Source: Erwinia sp. E_sp_B01_1
GTDB lineage: Bacteria; Pseudomonadota; Gammaproteobacteria; Enterobacterales; Enterobacteriaceae
Direction of reading: 5' to 3'
Length of the DNA: 64,000 bases
NCBI RefSeq assembly: GCF_036865545.1
Contig: NZ_CP142208.1
Location: forward strand, 3,348,001 to 3,412,000
The notes below the pieces were generated by a model that made no database searches, was not told the origin of the DNA, and saw nothing but the letters and a program-made list of their open reading frames with translations. Every line of letters begins with the position of its first letter. Position 1 is the stretch's first letter. The position numbers were made by a program, and so were the translations under genes. Positions 31,466 to 40,310 of this stretch are shown here, piece by piece.

Positions 31466-31777
31466 TTTTTGGAGGCTTTACCGCAGCAAGCCTCTTTTGA
31501 TGTTAAATATTAGATAAAAATAAACCAATAATTAACAATTAATAAACATAAAAAAATCGTACTTTTACTACAAAATAATTTAATTAACCTTAAATTAACA
31601 TAAAAGCAGATAAAATTTAACTAAAAACATCGCCGATCACATTTCCAGCTGCGGCTTGCCCGATCCGGCCTGGCTGCTTGCTATCTTGCTTTCGTGGTGT
31701 CAGTGACATCCGGCCATTATAAGCCTGCGCCAGGCGGGCAATCAGCGGACAATCCGCCCCTACAATAAGGTATTGCT

Positions 31778-32764
31778 ATGAAATTCAACGTCGCATTACT
31801 CAATGCATGTGTTGTTTCTGCCTGCATGCTGTTTACAACACCCTCTTTTTCCGCTGAAAAACATGATATTGCCGTGGTGGCTAAAGTAACCGGTATTCCG
31901 TGGTTTACCCGTATGGAAGTGGGTGTGAAAGAGGCGGCGACCAAACTGGACGTAAACGCCTACCAGGTGGGCGGCTCCACGCCCGATCCGGCCCAGCAGG
32001 TCAAGGTGATTGAAGACCTGATCGCCAAAAAAGTGGATGCCATTATTGTGGTGCCCAACGATGCCAAAGTGCTGGAACCCGTGCTGAAGAAGGCCCGCGC
32101 TCAGGGTATCGTGGTGCTGAGCCATGAATCACCGGATCAGCAGATTGCCCAGTGGGATGTGGAAACCATCGACAGCCAGAAATATGCCGAGAAGAACATG
32201 GATGAGCTGGCCAGCGCCATGGGTGGAAAAGGTGGTTATGCCATTTACGTTGGTTCGCTGACTGTGCCCCTGCATAACGCCTGGGCTGATGCCGCCATCA
32301 AATACCAGAAAACAAAATATCCGGAAATGCATGAAGTCACCTCGCGCCTGCCGGTGGCCGAGAGCATCGATAAATCCTACGCCACCACCCTCGACCTGAT
32401 GCGTACCTATCCGGATCTGAAAGGCATTATCGGCTTCGGTTCCCTTGGCCCTGTTGGTGCCGGTCAGGCAGTGAAAAGCAAACGGGCGAAAAACAAAATT
32501 GCCGTGGTCGGCATCGCCATGCCTGCTCAGGCTGCGCCTTACCTGGCTACCGGTGATATCAAGAAAGTGCTGTTGTGGGATCCGAAAGATGCCGGTTTTG
32601 CGCTGGTCAGCCTTGCCGATCAACTTCTTGACGGCAAACAGGTCACCAGCGACTTGACCATTGATGGCCTGGGGAAAGCCGATGTGGATATGAAAACCCA
32701 TGTGATCCGCTTTAACCGCATTCTGGAAGTGACCAAAGATAACGCCAAAACGCTTGGCTTCTGA
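31778..32764 (+). CDS. Periplasmic sugar-binding protein, LsrB/RbsB-like (Peripla_BP_4)
   Basis: A 328-residue secreted binding protein with an N-terminal signal peptide ending near TPSFSA-EKHD. The type I periplasmic-binding fold begins IAVVAKVTGIPWFTRMEVG and continues with GGSTPDPAQQVKVIEDLI, DAIIVVPNDAKVLEPVLKKA and VVLSHESPD, a pattern shared with the LsrB and rhamnose-binding subgroup. It is the first gene of the cassette, followed after 68 nt by the ATPase. The ligand is probably a furanose, pentose or ketose, but this is inference from the kinase and isomerase downstream, not from binding residues. Confidence 0.88.
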   Translation: MKFNVALLNACVVSACMLFTTPSFSAEKHDIAVVAKVTGIPWFTRMEVGVKEAATKLDVNAYQVGGSTPDPAQQVKVIEDLIAKKVDAIIVVPNDAKVLEPVLKKARAQGIVVLSHESPDQQIAQWDVETIDSQKYAEKNMDELASAMGGKGGYAIYVGSLTVPLHNAWADAAIKYQKTKYPEMHEVTSRLPVAESIDKSYATTLDLMRTYPDLKGIIGFGSLGPVGAGQAVKSKRAKNKIAVVGIAMPAQAAPYLATGDIKKVLLWDPKDAGFALVSLADQLLDGKQVTSDLTIDGLGKADVDMKTHVIRFNRILEVTKDNAKTLGF

Positions 32765-32832
32765 GAGTCCTGTCCTGCCGGTCATGCGCTGACCGGCAAC
32801 CAGACTGCCTGGTGATATTCCTGGGGTAATCT

Positions 32833-34326
32833 ATGTCGCAAACCTTTCTCTCGCTTGAAAAAATCAGCAAATCCTTTCCCGGCGTCCGGGCACTGGATAG
32901 CGTCAGCCTGACCCTGAATAAAGGCGAAGTTCACTGCCTGGCCGGGCAAAACGGCTGTGGAAAAAGTACGCTGATCAAAGTGATCTCCGGGGTCTACCAT
33001 CCCGACAAAGGATCGCACATTGGGATTGATGGCAAGCTGTTCGGCCATCTCACCCCTTCACTTTCTGCTTTTTACGGCGTGCAGGTCATTTACCAGGACC
33101 TGTCGCTGTTCCCCAATCTCACGGTGGCGGAGAACATTGCCGTTCACCGCTATCTGCCCGGCGGCGGATTCTGGGTTAACCGTGGGGCGATGCGCAAGCT
33201 GGCCGTGGATACCCTTAAACGCATCGGCGTGACGCTGGATCCGGACAGAAAAGTGGAGAAGCTCTCGATTGCCGATCGTCAGTTAGTGGCTATCTGCCGG
33301 GCGCTGGCTGCGGATGCCAGCCTGGTGATCATGGATGAACCTACCGCCTCGCTGACCCGTCATGAGGTCAATGGCCTGCTGCGGGTAGTCAGTGAACTGA
33401 AGGCTGCCGGCATCTGTGTGGTCTTTGTCAGCCACAAGCTGGATGAAGTGATGGAAGTGGCCGATCGCATCAGCGTGATGCGCGACGGCAAGCTGGTTGG
33501 CACCTGGCAAGCCCAGGATCTCAACAGCGATGAGCTGGCGTTCCTGATGACCGGCCAGCGCTTTGCCTTCAGCCACCTGCCGGAGCGGGCAGACAAAAGC
33601 GAAACGCCGCTGCTGGAAGTGCGCAATCTGTCGCGTAAAGGCCAGTATCACGCCATCAACCTTAGCCTGCGCCGCGGTGAGATTACCTCCATCGTGGGGC
33701 TGCTGGGCGCGGGACGGACAGAACTTTGCCTGTCGCTGTTTGGCATGACTCAGCCGGACAGCGGCGAGATCAGCGTTGAGGGCCAGACCGTCAGGCTGCA
33801 CAGCAACCGGGAAGCGATCCGTCAGGGCATTGCTTATGTCTCAGAAGACCGTCAGAGCCAGGGCCTGGTGATGCAGCAGTCGATTTTCGACAACATGCTG
33901 GTGCCCGTTTTTAATCGCCTTCACAACCGGGCCGGGCTGATGGATAAAGCCAAAGCCCGCCATCAGGTCGCCAGTCTGATCCGTAAACTGAATATCAAAG
34001 TCTCAGACAGCCAGCTGCCGGTCCAGACGCTTTCCGGTGGCAACGCGCAGCGTGTTGCCATTGCCAAATGGGTCGCTACTGAACCCAGGGTACTGATTCT
34101 GGACTCCCCTACCGTGGGCGTGGATATCGCCAATAAAGAGGGAATTTACCGTATTGCCCGCGACCTGGCGGAGTCCGGGATGGCGGTGCTGATGATTTGC
34201 GATGAAATCCCGGAAGCCTATTACAACAGCCATCGCGTGTTAGTGATGCGCAAAGGGGAACTGGTCGCCAGTTTCGCACCACATCAGTGCCGGGAAGAGG
34301 AGATTGCAGAGGTGGTGAATGAATAA
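32833..34326 (+). CDS. Sugar ABC transporter double ATPase (RbsA/LsrA-like)
   Basis: A 497-residue tandem ATPase energising the importer. The first half has Walker A GQNGCGKST (about 39-47), Q-loop VIYQDLSLFPNLTV, signature LSIADRQLVAICRAL, Walker B VIMDEPTASL and H-loop FVSHKLDEV. The second half has a degenerate P-loop (GLLGAGRTELC), signature LSGGNAQRVAIAKW and Walker B LILDSPTVGVD. There the usual catalytic glutamate is serine, so hydrolysis probably rests on the first site. The stop overlaps the first permease start by 8 nt. Confidence 0.92.
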   Translation: MSQTFLSLEKISKSFPGVRALDSVSLTLNKGEVHCLAGQNGCGKSTLIKVISGVYHPDKGSHIGIDGKLFGHLTPSLSAFYGVQVIYQDLSLFPNLTVAENIAVHRYLPGGGFWVNRGAMRKLAVDTLKRIGVTLDPDRKVEKLSIADRQLVAICRALAADASLVIMDEPTASLTRHEVNGLLRVVSELKAAGICVVFVSHKLDEVMEVADRISVMRDGKLVGTWQAQDLNSDELAFLMTGQRFAFSHLPERADKSETPLLEVRNLSRKGQYHAINLSLRRGEITSIVGLLGAGRTELCLSLFGMTQPDSGEISVEGQTVRLHSNREAIRQGIAYVSEDRQSQGLVMQQSIFDNMLVPVFNRLHNRAGLMDKAKARHQVASLIRKLNIKVSDSQLPVQTLSGGNAQRVAIAKWVATEPRVLILDSPTVGVDIANKEGIYRIARDLAESGMAVLMICDEIPEAYYNSHRVLVMRKGELVASFAPHQCREEEIAEVVNE

Positions 34327-35305
34327 CAAATTGCGTCATCTTATCGGCCACCATGAGTTCTGGCTGGGGATGCTAATCCTGCTGCTGGGCCTGGGTCTGA
34401 GCCTGCGTACCAGCGAATTTTTAACCCTGGGTAACCTGACCGATGTGGCCACCAGCTATGCCATTCTGGGCATTCTTGCCTGTGGGCTGTTTGTGGTGCT
34501 GATCGCCGGAGGCATCGATATCTCCTTCCCGGCGATGACGGCGATTGCACAGTATGTGATGGCCAGCACGCTGCTGGCACACGGCGGCAACTTCCTGATG
34601 ATTTTTGCTGTCGCCACGGGCTGCGGGCTGGTGCTGGGCCTGATCAATGGCGCGCTGGTTTATTTCCTGCGTGTACCCGCCATTATTATCACCATCGCCA
34701 CCCTGAACCTGTTCTACGGCCTGCTGGTCTGGTTCACCAACGGCACCTGGCTCTACGGTTTCCCTGACTGGTTTATGAACGGTATTAACTGGTTCTCCTT
34801 TACCGCTGCTGACGGCTATGAATATGGGCTGACGTTACCGCTGCTCTGCCTGCTGGCGGTGTTTGTGCTGACCGGTGTGCTGATGCGTTATACGCGGCTC
34901 GGCAGGCAAATCTACGCGATGGGGGGAAACCGTGAGTCTGCCTCCCGTCTTGGAATGAACCTGCTGACGCTGCATTTTTACGTCTATGGCTATATGGGCC
35001 TGCTGGCTGGTGTGGCAGCCGTGGTTCAGGCGCAGACGACCCAATCCGTGGCGCCTAATTCACTGGTCGGTTATGAGCTGACCGTACTGGCAGCCGTAGT
35101 GCTTGGAGGCACCAGCATGACCGGAGGGCGCGGTACGCTGATCGGGACGCTGCTGGGGGTTTTGCTGTTGGCCTTCCTGCAAAATGGCCTGACCTTGCTG
35201 GCCGTCTCTTCCTACTGGCATATGGTATTCAGCGGCCTGATTATTCTGGTCAGCGTCAGCGCCACCGCGTGGAACGAAAAGCGCAAACTGGCGAAGGGGA
35301 TCTGA
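34319..35305 (+). CDS. Sugar ABC transporter permease 1 (RbsC/LsrC-like)
   Basis: A 328-residue inner-membrane permease of the BPD_transp_2 family with eight to ten helices. Family words are AGGIDISFPAMTAIAQYVMA near helix 3, VLGLINGALVYFLRVPAIIITIATLN, and the late VLGGTSMTGGRGTLIGTLLGVLLL. It overlaps the ATPase 3' end and is followed after 1 nt by a second, different permease, so the pore is likely a heterodimer as in LsrCD. Confidence 0.92.
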   Translation: MNNKLRHLIGHHEFWLGMLILLLGLGLSLRTSEFLTLGNLTDVATSYAILGILACGLFVVLIAGGIDISFPAMTAIAQYVMASTLLAHGGNFLMIFAVATGCGLVLGLINGALVYFLRVPAIIITIATLNLFYGLLVWFTNGTWLYGFPDWFMNGINWFSFTAADGYEYGLTLPLLCLLAVFVLTGVLMRYTRLGRQIYAMGGNRESASRLGMNLLTLHFYVYGYMGLLAGVAAVVQAQTTQSVAPNSLVGYELTVLAAVVLGGTSMTGGRGTLIGTLLGVLLLAFLQNGLTLLAVSSYWHMVFSGLIILVSVSATAWNEKRKLAKGI

Positions 35306-35306
35306 T

Positions 35307-36266
35307 ATGAACACCCTGAACAAAATGTTACCCGGTGACCGCATTATTCGCCTGCAACTGTTGATGATGGTGATAGTGCTGGTCCTGTTCTCCTTCACGC
35401 TTGGTGGCCGGTTCTTCAGCACCGGCAACTTCCAGTCGATCGCCACGCAGTTGCCGGTGCTGGGCCTGCTGGCACTGGGTATGGGACTGACCATGCTGAC
35501 CGGTGGGATTAATTTGTCGATCATCGCCAGCGCCAATGCCTGTTCGCTGTTGATGGGGGCAATTATCGTTGCGCATCCCGGCCAGCCGCTGTTTCTGCTG
35601 CTGGCGCTGATTGCCGGTGCGCTGCTGGCGGTGCTGATAGGCACGCTGAACGGCCTGCTGATCGCGGTAGTCGGCGTGTCGCCTATTCTTGCCACGCTGG
35701 GCACCATGACGCTGATCGCCGGGCTGAATATTCTGCTGTCCAACGGCGCGGTGATTTCAGGCTTCCCCCCGCTGATTCAGTTTCTCGGCAACGGGGATAT
35801 TTTTGGCGTGCCCTTTGCCCTGCTGCTGTTCCTGCTGGTGGCTTTCGGGCTGTGGGTTTTACTGGAGCAGACTACGCTGGGCCGCAGCATCTACCTGCTG
35901 GGATCTAACGAACAGGCCACGCGCTTCAGCGGAGTGAACACCGCAAAGGTGCAGATCATTGTCTACATTTTCTCCGCTCTTTTAAGCTGGGGGGCGGCTT
36001 TACTGATGATGTCGATGTTTAACTCCGCCAAAGCGGGCTATGGCGAATCCTGGCTGCTGGTGACCATCCTGGCTTCGGTGCTGGGCGGCGTGAATCCGGA
36101 GGGCGGATTTGGCCGGGTGATCGGGCTGGTGCTGGCGCTGATCGTCTTACAAATGCTGGAAAGTGGGCTGAATCTGCTGGGCGTGAGCAGCTATCTGACG
36201 ATGGCGCTCTGGGGCGGCGTACTTATCCTGTTTATTGCGTTACAGAATCGCAGAGGCCGAGGCTGA
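35307..36266 (+). CDS. Sugar ABC transporter permease 2 (RbsC/LsrD-like)
   Basis: A 319-residue BPD_transp_2 permease, partner of the preceding gene. It shows MLTGGINLSIIASANACSLL, GTLNGLLIAVVGVSPILATLGTM and the late ASVLGGVNPEGGFGRVIGLVLAL. The ATG at 35307 is 1 nt after the previous stop and its own stop is 2 nt before the kinase ATG, indicating tight co-translation. Confidence 0.92.
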   Translation: MNTLNKMLPGDRIIRLQLLMMVIVLVLFSFTLGGRFFSTGNFQSIATQLPVLGLLALGMGLTMLTGGINLSIIASANACSLLMGAIIVAHPGQPLFLLLALIAGALLAVLIGTLNGLLIAVVGVSPILATLGTMTLIAGLNILLSNGAVISGFPPLIQFLGNGDIFGVPFALLLFLLVAFGLWVLLEQTTLGRSIYLLGSNEQATRFSGVNTAKVQIIVYIFSALLSWGAALLMMSMFNSAKAGYGESWLLVTILASVLGGVNPEGGFGRVIGLVLALIVLQMLESGLNLLGVSSYLTMALWGGVLILFIALQNRRGRG

Positions 36267-36268
36267 CA

Positions 36269-37903
36269 ATGACAAGTTACTATCTGGGTGTGGATGTGGG
36301 GACCGGCAGCGCGAGAGCGGGTATTTTCGATCTCAGGGGCAGGATGATGGGTCAGGCCAGCCGGGAGATTGAACTTTTTCGCCCGCAGGCCGACTTTGTG
36401 GAGCAGTCTTCAGACAATATCTGGCAGGCGGTTTGCCAGGCGGTACGGGACGCCGTGAATCAGAGCAACATCAATCCGGTGCAGATTAAAGGGATCGGTT
36501 TTGATGCCACCTGCTCGCTGGTGGTGCTGGATAAAGAGGGCAAGCCGCTGACGGTCAGTCCTTCCGGACGCAGTGAACAAAATATTATTGTCTGGATGGA
36601 TCACCGCGCCATTTCTCAGGCTGAACGGCTCAATGCGCTGCAACACCGGGTGCTCGATTATGTGGGCGGCGTAATCTCCCCTGAGATGCAGACCCCAAAG
36701 CTACTCTGGCTGAAGCAGCATATGCCAAACAGCTGGCAGAATATCGGCCACCTGTTTGATTTGCCGGACTTCCTGACCTGGCGCGCCACGCAGGATGAAA
36801 CCCGCTCGCTCTGTTCCCTGGTCTGTAAATGGACCTACATGGGCCATGAAAATCGCTGGGATGAGAGCTACTTCCGCCAGGCTGGTCTGGAAGATCTGCT
36901 TGAACATGATGCGGCAAAGATTGGCCGCGACGTGAAAACCATGGGCGAACCCCTGGGTCAGGGTCTGACGCAGCGCGCCGCCACCGAGCTGGGCCTGCTG
37001 CCCGGCACCGCCGTCAGCGTGTCGATAATTGATGCCCATGCAGGAAGCCTGGGCACGCTGGGCGCGGCAGGTGCTTCCGGAGAACATGCCGATTTTGACC
37101 GGAGGATCGCGCTGATTGGCGGTACCTCCACCGGCCATATGGCTATCTCAAAAGAGCCAAGGTTCATTAAAGGCGTCTGGGGCCCCTACTACTCGGCCAT
37201 TCTGCCGGACTTCTGGCTGAATGAAGGCGGACAGTCGGCCACGGGTGCGCTGATAGATCATATGATCCAGTCTCATCCCTGCTACGCCACGCTACGCGAT
37301 CGGGGCACAGCACAGGGCAAAACGATCTATGAAGTGCTGAACAACCTGCTGAGAAAAATGGCGGGCGAACCGGAGAAGATTGCTTTCCTGACCCGGGATA
37401 TTCATATGCTGCCCTACTTCCACGGCAACCGCTCGCCAAGGGCGAATCCCAATCTGACCGGGATCCTCACCGGGCTTAAGCTTTCCCGCACGCCTGAAGA
37501 TATGGCACTGCATTATCTGGCTACCCTTCAGGCCATCGCGCTGGGCGCAAGGCACATCATTGAAACCATGAATCAGACCGGTTACAGCATTGATACCATC
37601 ATGGCCAGCGGCGGCGGCACTAAAAATCCGCTGTTTGTGCAGGAACATGCCAATGCGACCGGCTGCGCCATGCTGCTACCGGAAGAGAGCGAAGCTATGC
37701 TGCTGGGTAGCGCCATGATGGGTACCGTGGCTGCCGGAGCCTATGACTCTCTGCCTGAAGCGATGAATGCCATGAGCCGCATCGGTAAAACCGTCACGCC
37801 GCAAACCAATGAGATCAAGCGCTATTACGATCAGAAGTACCGGGTATTCCGCGAGATGTACCACGACCATATGAAATATCGCCATATGATGCAGGAGGCC
37901 TGA
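36269..37903 (+). CDS. FGGY-family carbohydrate kinase, likely D-ribulokinase type
   Basis: A 544-residue cytosolic kinase of the FGGY family. The N-terminal phosphate loop is LGVDVGTGSARAGIFD, and the catalytic region has IVWMDHRAI. The C-terminal half has GGTSTGHMAI and MASGGGTKNPLFVQEHA. Residues 81-85 are TCSLV, the signature I recall for the D-ribulokinase/YpCarbK branch (yeast YDR109C, human FGGY), rather than AraB or XylB. On that basis it would make D-ribulose 5-phosphate. Its TGA overlaps the next ATG (TGATG). Substrate assignment is inference; the kinase family is certain. Confidence 0.85.
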   Translation: MTSYYLGVDVGTGSARAGIFDLRGRMMGQASREIELFRPQADFVEQSSDNIWQAVCQAVRDAVNQSNINPVQIKGIGFDATCSLVVLDKEGKPLTVSPSGRSEQNIIVWMDHRAISQAERLNALQHRVLDYVGGVISPEMQTPKLLWLKQHMPNSWQNIGHLFDLPDFLTWRATQDETRSLCSLVCKWTYMGHENRWDESYFRQAGLEDLLEHDAAKIGRDVKTMGEPLGQGLTQRAATELGLLPGTAVSVSIIDAHAGSLGTLGAAGASGEHADFDRRIALIGGTSTGHMAISKEPRFIKGVWGPYYSAILPDFWLNEGGQSATGALIDHMIQSHPCYATLRDRGTAQGKTIYEVLNNLLRKMAGEPEKIAFLTRDIHMLPYFHGNRSPRANPNLTGILTGLKLSRTPEDMALHYLATLQAIALGARHIIETMNQTGYSIDTIMASGGGTKNPLFVQEHANATGCAMLLPEESEAMLLGSAMMGTVAAGAYDSLPEAMNAMSRIGKTVTPQTNEIKRYYDQKYRVFREMYHDHMKYRHMMQEA

Positions 37904-38541
37904 TGGACGCGGAACAGAGCTGGCAACAGGCCACCGGCGGCTGGGAAGTTTATCGCCGGGCGTTGAGTGACCTGGAGCGCCAGCTCGACCGCCAGCAGTG
38001 GCTGGCGATCCTCAACGTGCTGGCAACCTGTCGGGGAAAAATTGCCGTTACCGGCATCGGCACTTCTGGTATCGCGGCGCGAAAAATTGCTCATATGCTG
38101 GCCTGTATTGAGCATCCCGCCATCTGGCTCAGCGCGGCCGATGCCGCCCACGGGGATATCGGCTTTCTGCGGGCTGACGATGTGCTGATTATGCTGTCAC
38201 GCGGCGGCAACTCCGACGAGCTTACGCGGCTGCTGCCGACGCTGAAAAGCAAAGGCACCACGCTTGTCAGCGTCACCGAAAATGCGGCTTCCGCCATTGC
38301 GCAGGCCGCAGACCTGCTGCTGCTGATGCCGAAAACTCAGGAGATCGATCCACTAAAAATGCTGGCCACCACCTCAATTATCAGCGTGCTGGCGGTGTTC
38401 GACGCTATGATCGCGGCACTGATGACCCACAGCGGCTTTAACACTGATATATTGCTGAAGGTGCATCCGGGTGGAAATGTAGGGAAACAATTAAGAGAGG
38501 ACGACGATGGACGGAAAACAGATTCAGCAGGCAGCAATTAA
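37903..38541 (+). CDS. SIS-domain sugar-phosphate isomerase, KdsD/GutQ-like without CBS domains
   Basis: A 212-residue single SIS domain, compared with about 320 for KdsD or GutQ, which add two CBS domains. Against E. coli KdsD, it keeps H83 (AAHGDIG, KdsD H88), E106 (E111), E147 (E152) and H188 (VHPGG, H193). K59 of KdsD (GMGKSG) is T54 (GIGTSG) here, and E108 is N103. It thus resembles an arabinose-5-phosphate/ribulose-5-phosphate isomerase but may use another substrate. CBS-less relatives are known, such as c3406 of E. coli CFT073. Its last 35 nt overlap the next gene. Confidence 0.82.
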   Translation: MDAEQSWQQATGGWEVYRRALSDLERQLDRQQWLAILNVLATCRGKIAVTGIGTSGIAARKIAHMLACIEHPAIWLSAADAAHGDIGFLRADDVLIMLSRGGNSDELTRLLPTLKSKGTTLVSVTENAASAIAQAADLLLLMPKTQEIDPLKMLATTSIISVLAVFDAMIAALMTHSGFNTDILLKVHPGGNVGKQLREDDDGRKTDSAGSN

Positions 38542-38887
38542 GATCGCTGCGGCGTTACCGGCAGCGGAACTTTGCTATCCGTTCGGGCCGGAGTATGAGG
38601 TGTTTAAGGTGCGTGGCAAAATGTTTGCGCTGCTGGCGCAGGTGCGCGGCGAGAGGATAGTTAACCTTAAATGCCGCCCTCAGGATGGCGAACTGCACCG
38701 GGTGATCTACGACAGTATTCACGCGGCATACCATATGAATAAGCGCCACTGGATCTCAATCTATGCAGGTGAGCAAATCACCGAAGGACTGGTGCGGCAG
38801 CTGGTGGAAGAGTCTTACGATCTGGTGGTCGCCGGGTTGCCGAAAAAGCGGCGGCCAATGCATAAGCGCGAAGAAACCAGCAAATAA
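38507..38887 (+). CDS. MmcQ/YjbR-family protein
   Basis: A 126-residue protein of the MmcQ/YjbR (CyaY-like fold) family. It shows CYPFGPEYEVFKVRGKMFALL and NLKCRPQDGELHRVIYDSI, then a late HWISIYAG and VEESYDLVVAGLPKK, followed by a basic tail. The family is called DNA-binding-like from structure, but its biochemical role is unsettled. The ATG at 38507 lies inside the isomerase 3' end, in another frame, with AGAGAGG upstream, so it is translated as part of the cassette. It could be a cassette-specific accessory or regulator, or an unrelated passenger. Confidence 0.82.
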   Translation: MDGKQIQQAAIKIAAALPAAELCYPFGPEYEVFKVRGKMFALLAQVRGERIVNLKCRPQDGELHRVIYDSIHAAYHMNKRHWISIYAGEQITEGLVRQLVEESYDLVVAGLPKKRRPMHKREETSK

Positions 38888-38963
38888 ATTTTCCGGATGA
38901 AGCCGTTGGCAACAGCGCCTGCTGTATGGCAAATCCACCGTTTTTTTAACGCTGCCAAAAACA

Positions 38964-38993
38964 AAAACGCCTGATGAAAATCATCAGGCGTTT
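38964..38993. terminator. Bidirectional terminator between the sugar cassette and fabB
   Basis: AAACGCCTGATGA/TCATCAGGCGTTT form a perfect 13-bp stem (38965-38993) around AAA, with a T-rich run on the minus side (TTTTTGTTTTTGG). It ends leftward fabB and probably also rightward cassette transcripts. Confidence 0.88.
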
Positions 38994-39022
38994 GAACCAC
39001 AGGCAACAGCAGCAATCAGCCG

Positions 39023-40246
39023 TTAAGCCAGCTTGCGCATCACCAGCGTGGCGTTGGTGCCGCCGAAACCGAAGCTGTTAGACATCACAGTAGTCAGCTT
39101 CTGCTCGGTCGGTTTGGTCACGATGTTCAGCCCTTCTGCAGCCGCATCCAGCTCATCGATGTTGATGCTTGGGGCGATAAATCCATGCTCCAGCATCAGC
39201 AGTGAGTAGATGGCTTCCTGCACGCCAGCGGCACCCAGAGAGTGACCGGTCATGGCTTTGGTAGCAGACATTGCCGGAGTGGTGTCTTTGAACACTTCAC
39301 GGATAGCACCCAGCTCCTTCACATCGCCCACCGGCGTGGAGGTGCCGTGGGTGTTCAGGTAGTCGATTGGGGTGTCCACATCGGCCATAGCCAGACGCAT
39401 ACAGCGCATGGCACCTTCGCCCGATGGTGCAACCATGTCCGCGCCGTCAGACGTTGCGCCGTAGCCAACCACTTCTGCATAGATGTGTGCGCCACGTGCC
39501 AGAGCGTGTTCCAGCTCTTCAACCACCACCATGCCGCCGCCGCCAGCGATAACAAAGCCGTCACGGCTGGTATCGTAAGTACGGGAAGCTTTTTCCGGTG
39601 ATTCATTATACTTGGTGGACAGCGCGCCCATCGCGTCGAACTCACAGGACATTTCCCAGCACAGCTCTTCGCCGCCGCCAGCAAACACCACATCCTGTTT
39701 GCCAAGCTGGATCTGCTCTACTGCGTTACCGATACAGTGAGCGGAAGTCGCACAGGCGGAGCTGATGGAGTAGTTCACGCCGTGAATTTTAAACGGAGTT
39801 GCCAGGCAGGCAGAAACGCCAGAAGCCATAGCTTTGGTGACCATATAAGGGCCAACGCCGCGCAGACCTTTTGCACGCATTCCGTCAACGCTGGCAGCCT
39901 GATAGAAAGGTGAACCGCCGCCGGAACCTGCTACCAGACCCACGCGTGGGTTGTTCTGATACTGCTCAACGGTCAGGCCGGAATCTTTAACCGCTTCCAG
40001 CATAGAGATGTAGGCATAAATGGACGCATCGCTCATAAAACGCAAAATTTTGCGATCGATGACACTGGAGATTTCGTCTTTAGTCAGCTTGACGTTACCC
40101 CAGACGTGACTACGCATACCGGAATCTTTCAGCTCCTGAGAAAAGGTAATGCCGGAACGACCTTCACGCAAAGACGCCAGAACTTCTTCCTGGTTATTAC
40201 CTATGCTGGAAACGATACCCAGGCCAGTAATCACTGCACGTTTCAT
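39023..40246 (-). CDS. fabB: 3-oxoacyl-ACP synthase I FabB
   Basis: FabB condenses malonyl-ACP with acyl-ACP and is essential for unsaturated fatty-acid synthesis. The 407-residue thiolase-fold enzyme has the catalytic triad C165 (SSACATSAH), H300 (NTHGTSTP) and H335 ([10 protein letters not shown]), and the C-terminal [13 protein letters not shown]. It differs from E. coli (406) mainly around residues 55-65 and 113-130. It is divergent from mnmC, with FabR- and FadR-like sites in the spacer. Confidence 0.97.
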   Translation of the reverse strand: MKRAVITGLGIVSSIGNNQEEVLASLREGRSGITFSQELKDSGMRSHVWGNVKLTKDEISSVIDRKILRFMSDASIYAYISMLEAVKDSGLTVEQYQNNPRVGLVAGSGGGSPFYQAASVDGMRAKGLRGVGPYMVTKAMASGVSACLATPFKIHGVNYSISSACATSAHCIGNAVEQIQLGKQDVVFAGGGEELCWEMSCEFDAMGALSTKYNESPEKASRTYDTSRDGFVIAGGGGMVVVEELEHALARGAHIYAEVVGYGATSDGADMVAPSGEGAMRCMRLAMADVDTPIDYLNTHGTSTPVGDVKELGAIREVFKDTTPAMSATKAMTGHSLGAAGVQEAIYSLLMLEHGFIAPSINIDELDAAAEGLNIVTKPTEQKLTTVMSNSFGFGGTNATLVMRKLA

Positions 40247-40292
40247 TCAATACCTCATTCACTGCTTATATTAGGATTCGACAGGCACTTTA

Positions 40293-40308
40293 GCTTACAG
40301 TTGTACGC
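40293..40308. promoter_or_regulatory. FabR-like operator of fabB
   Basis: GCTTACAGTTGTACGC is a near-palindrome resembling the FabR site of fabA and fabB (GCGTACA-NN-TGTTCGC form as I recall it). It lies 47 nt upstream of the fabB ATG, where a repressor would block transcription. Confidence 0.55.
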
Positions 40309-40310
40309 CG

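Larger units (their letters stand above)
31147..31777. promoter_or_regulatory. 631-bp regulatory spacer between yfcJ and the sugar cassette
   Basis: No credible gene lies here. The spacer holds a perfect 6-1-6 palindrome at 31343-31355, a 10-bp inverted repeat with arms at 31418-31427 and 31456-31465, and a very AT-rich block (about 31500-31630) with repeated AATTAA/TTAACA words, as in H-NS-silenced or curved promoter DNA. The binding-protein ATG is preceded by AATAAGG. Confidence 0.6.

Noticed and set aside
31298..31513. 71-residue open frame in the cassette spacer
   Set aside because: No ribosome-binding site, odd composition, and it spans the inverted repeat; more likely regulatory DNA.
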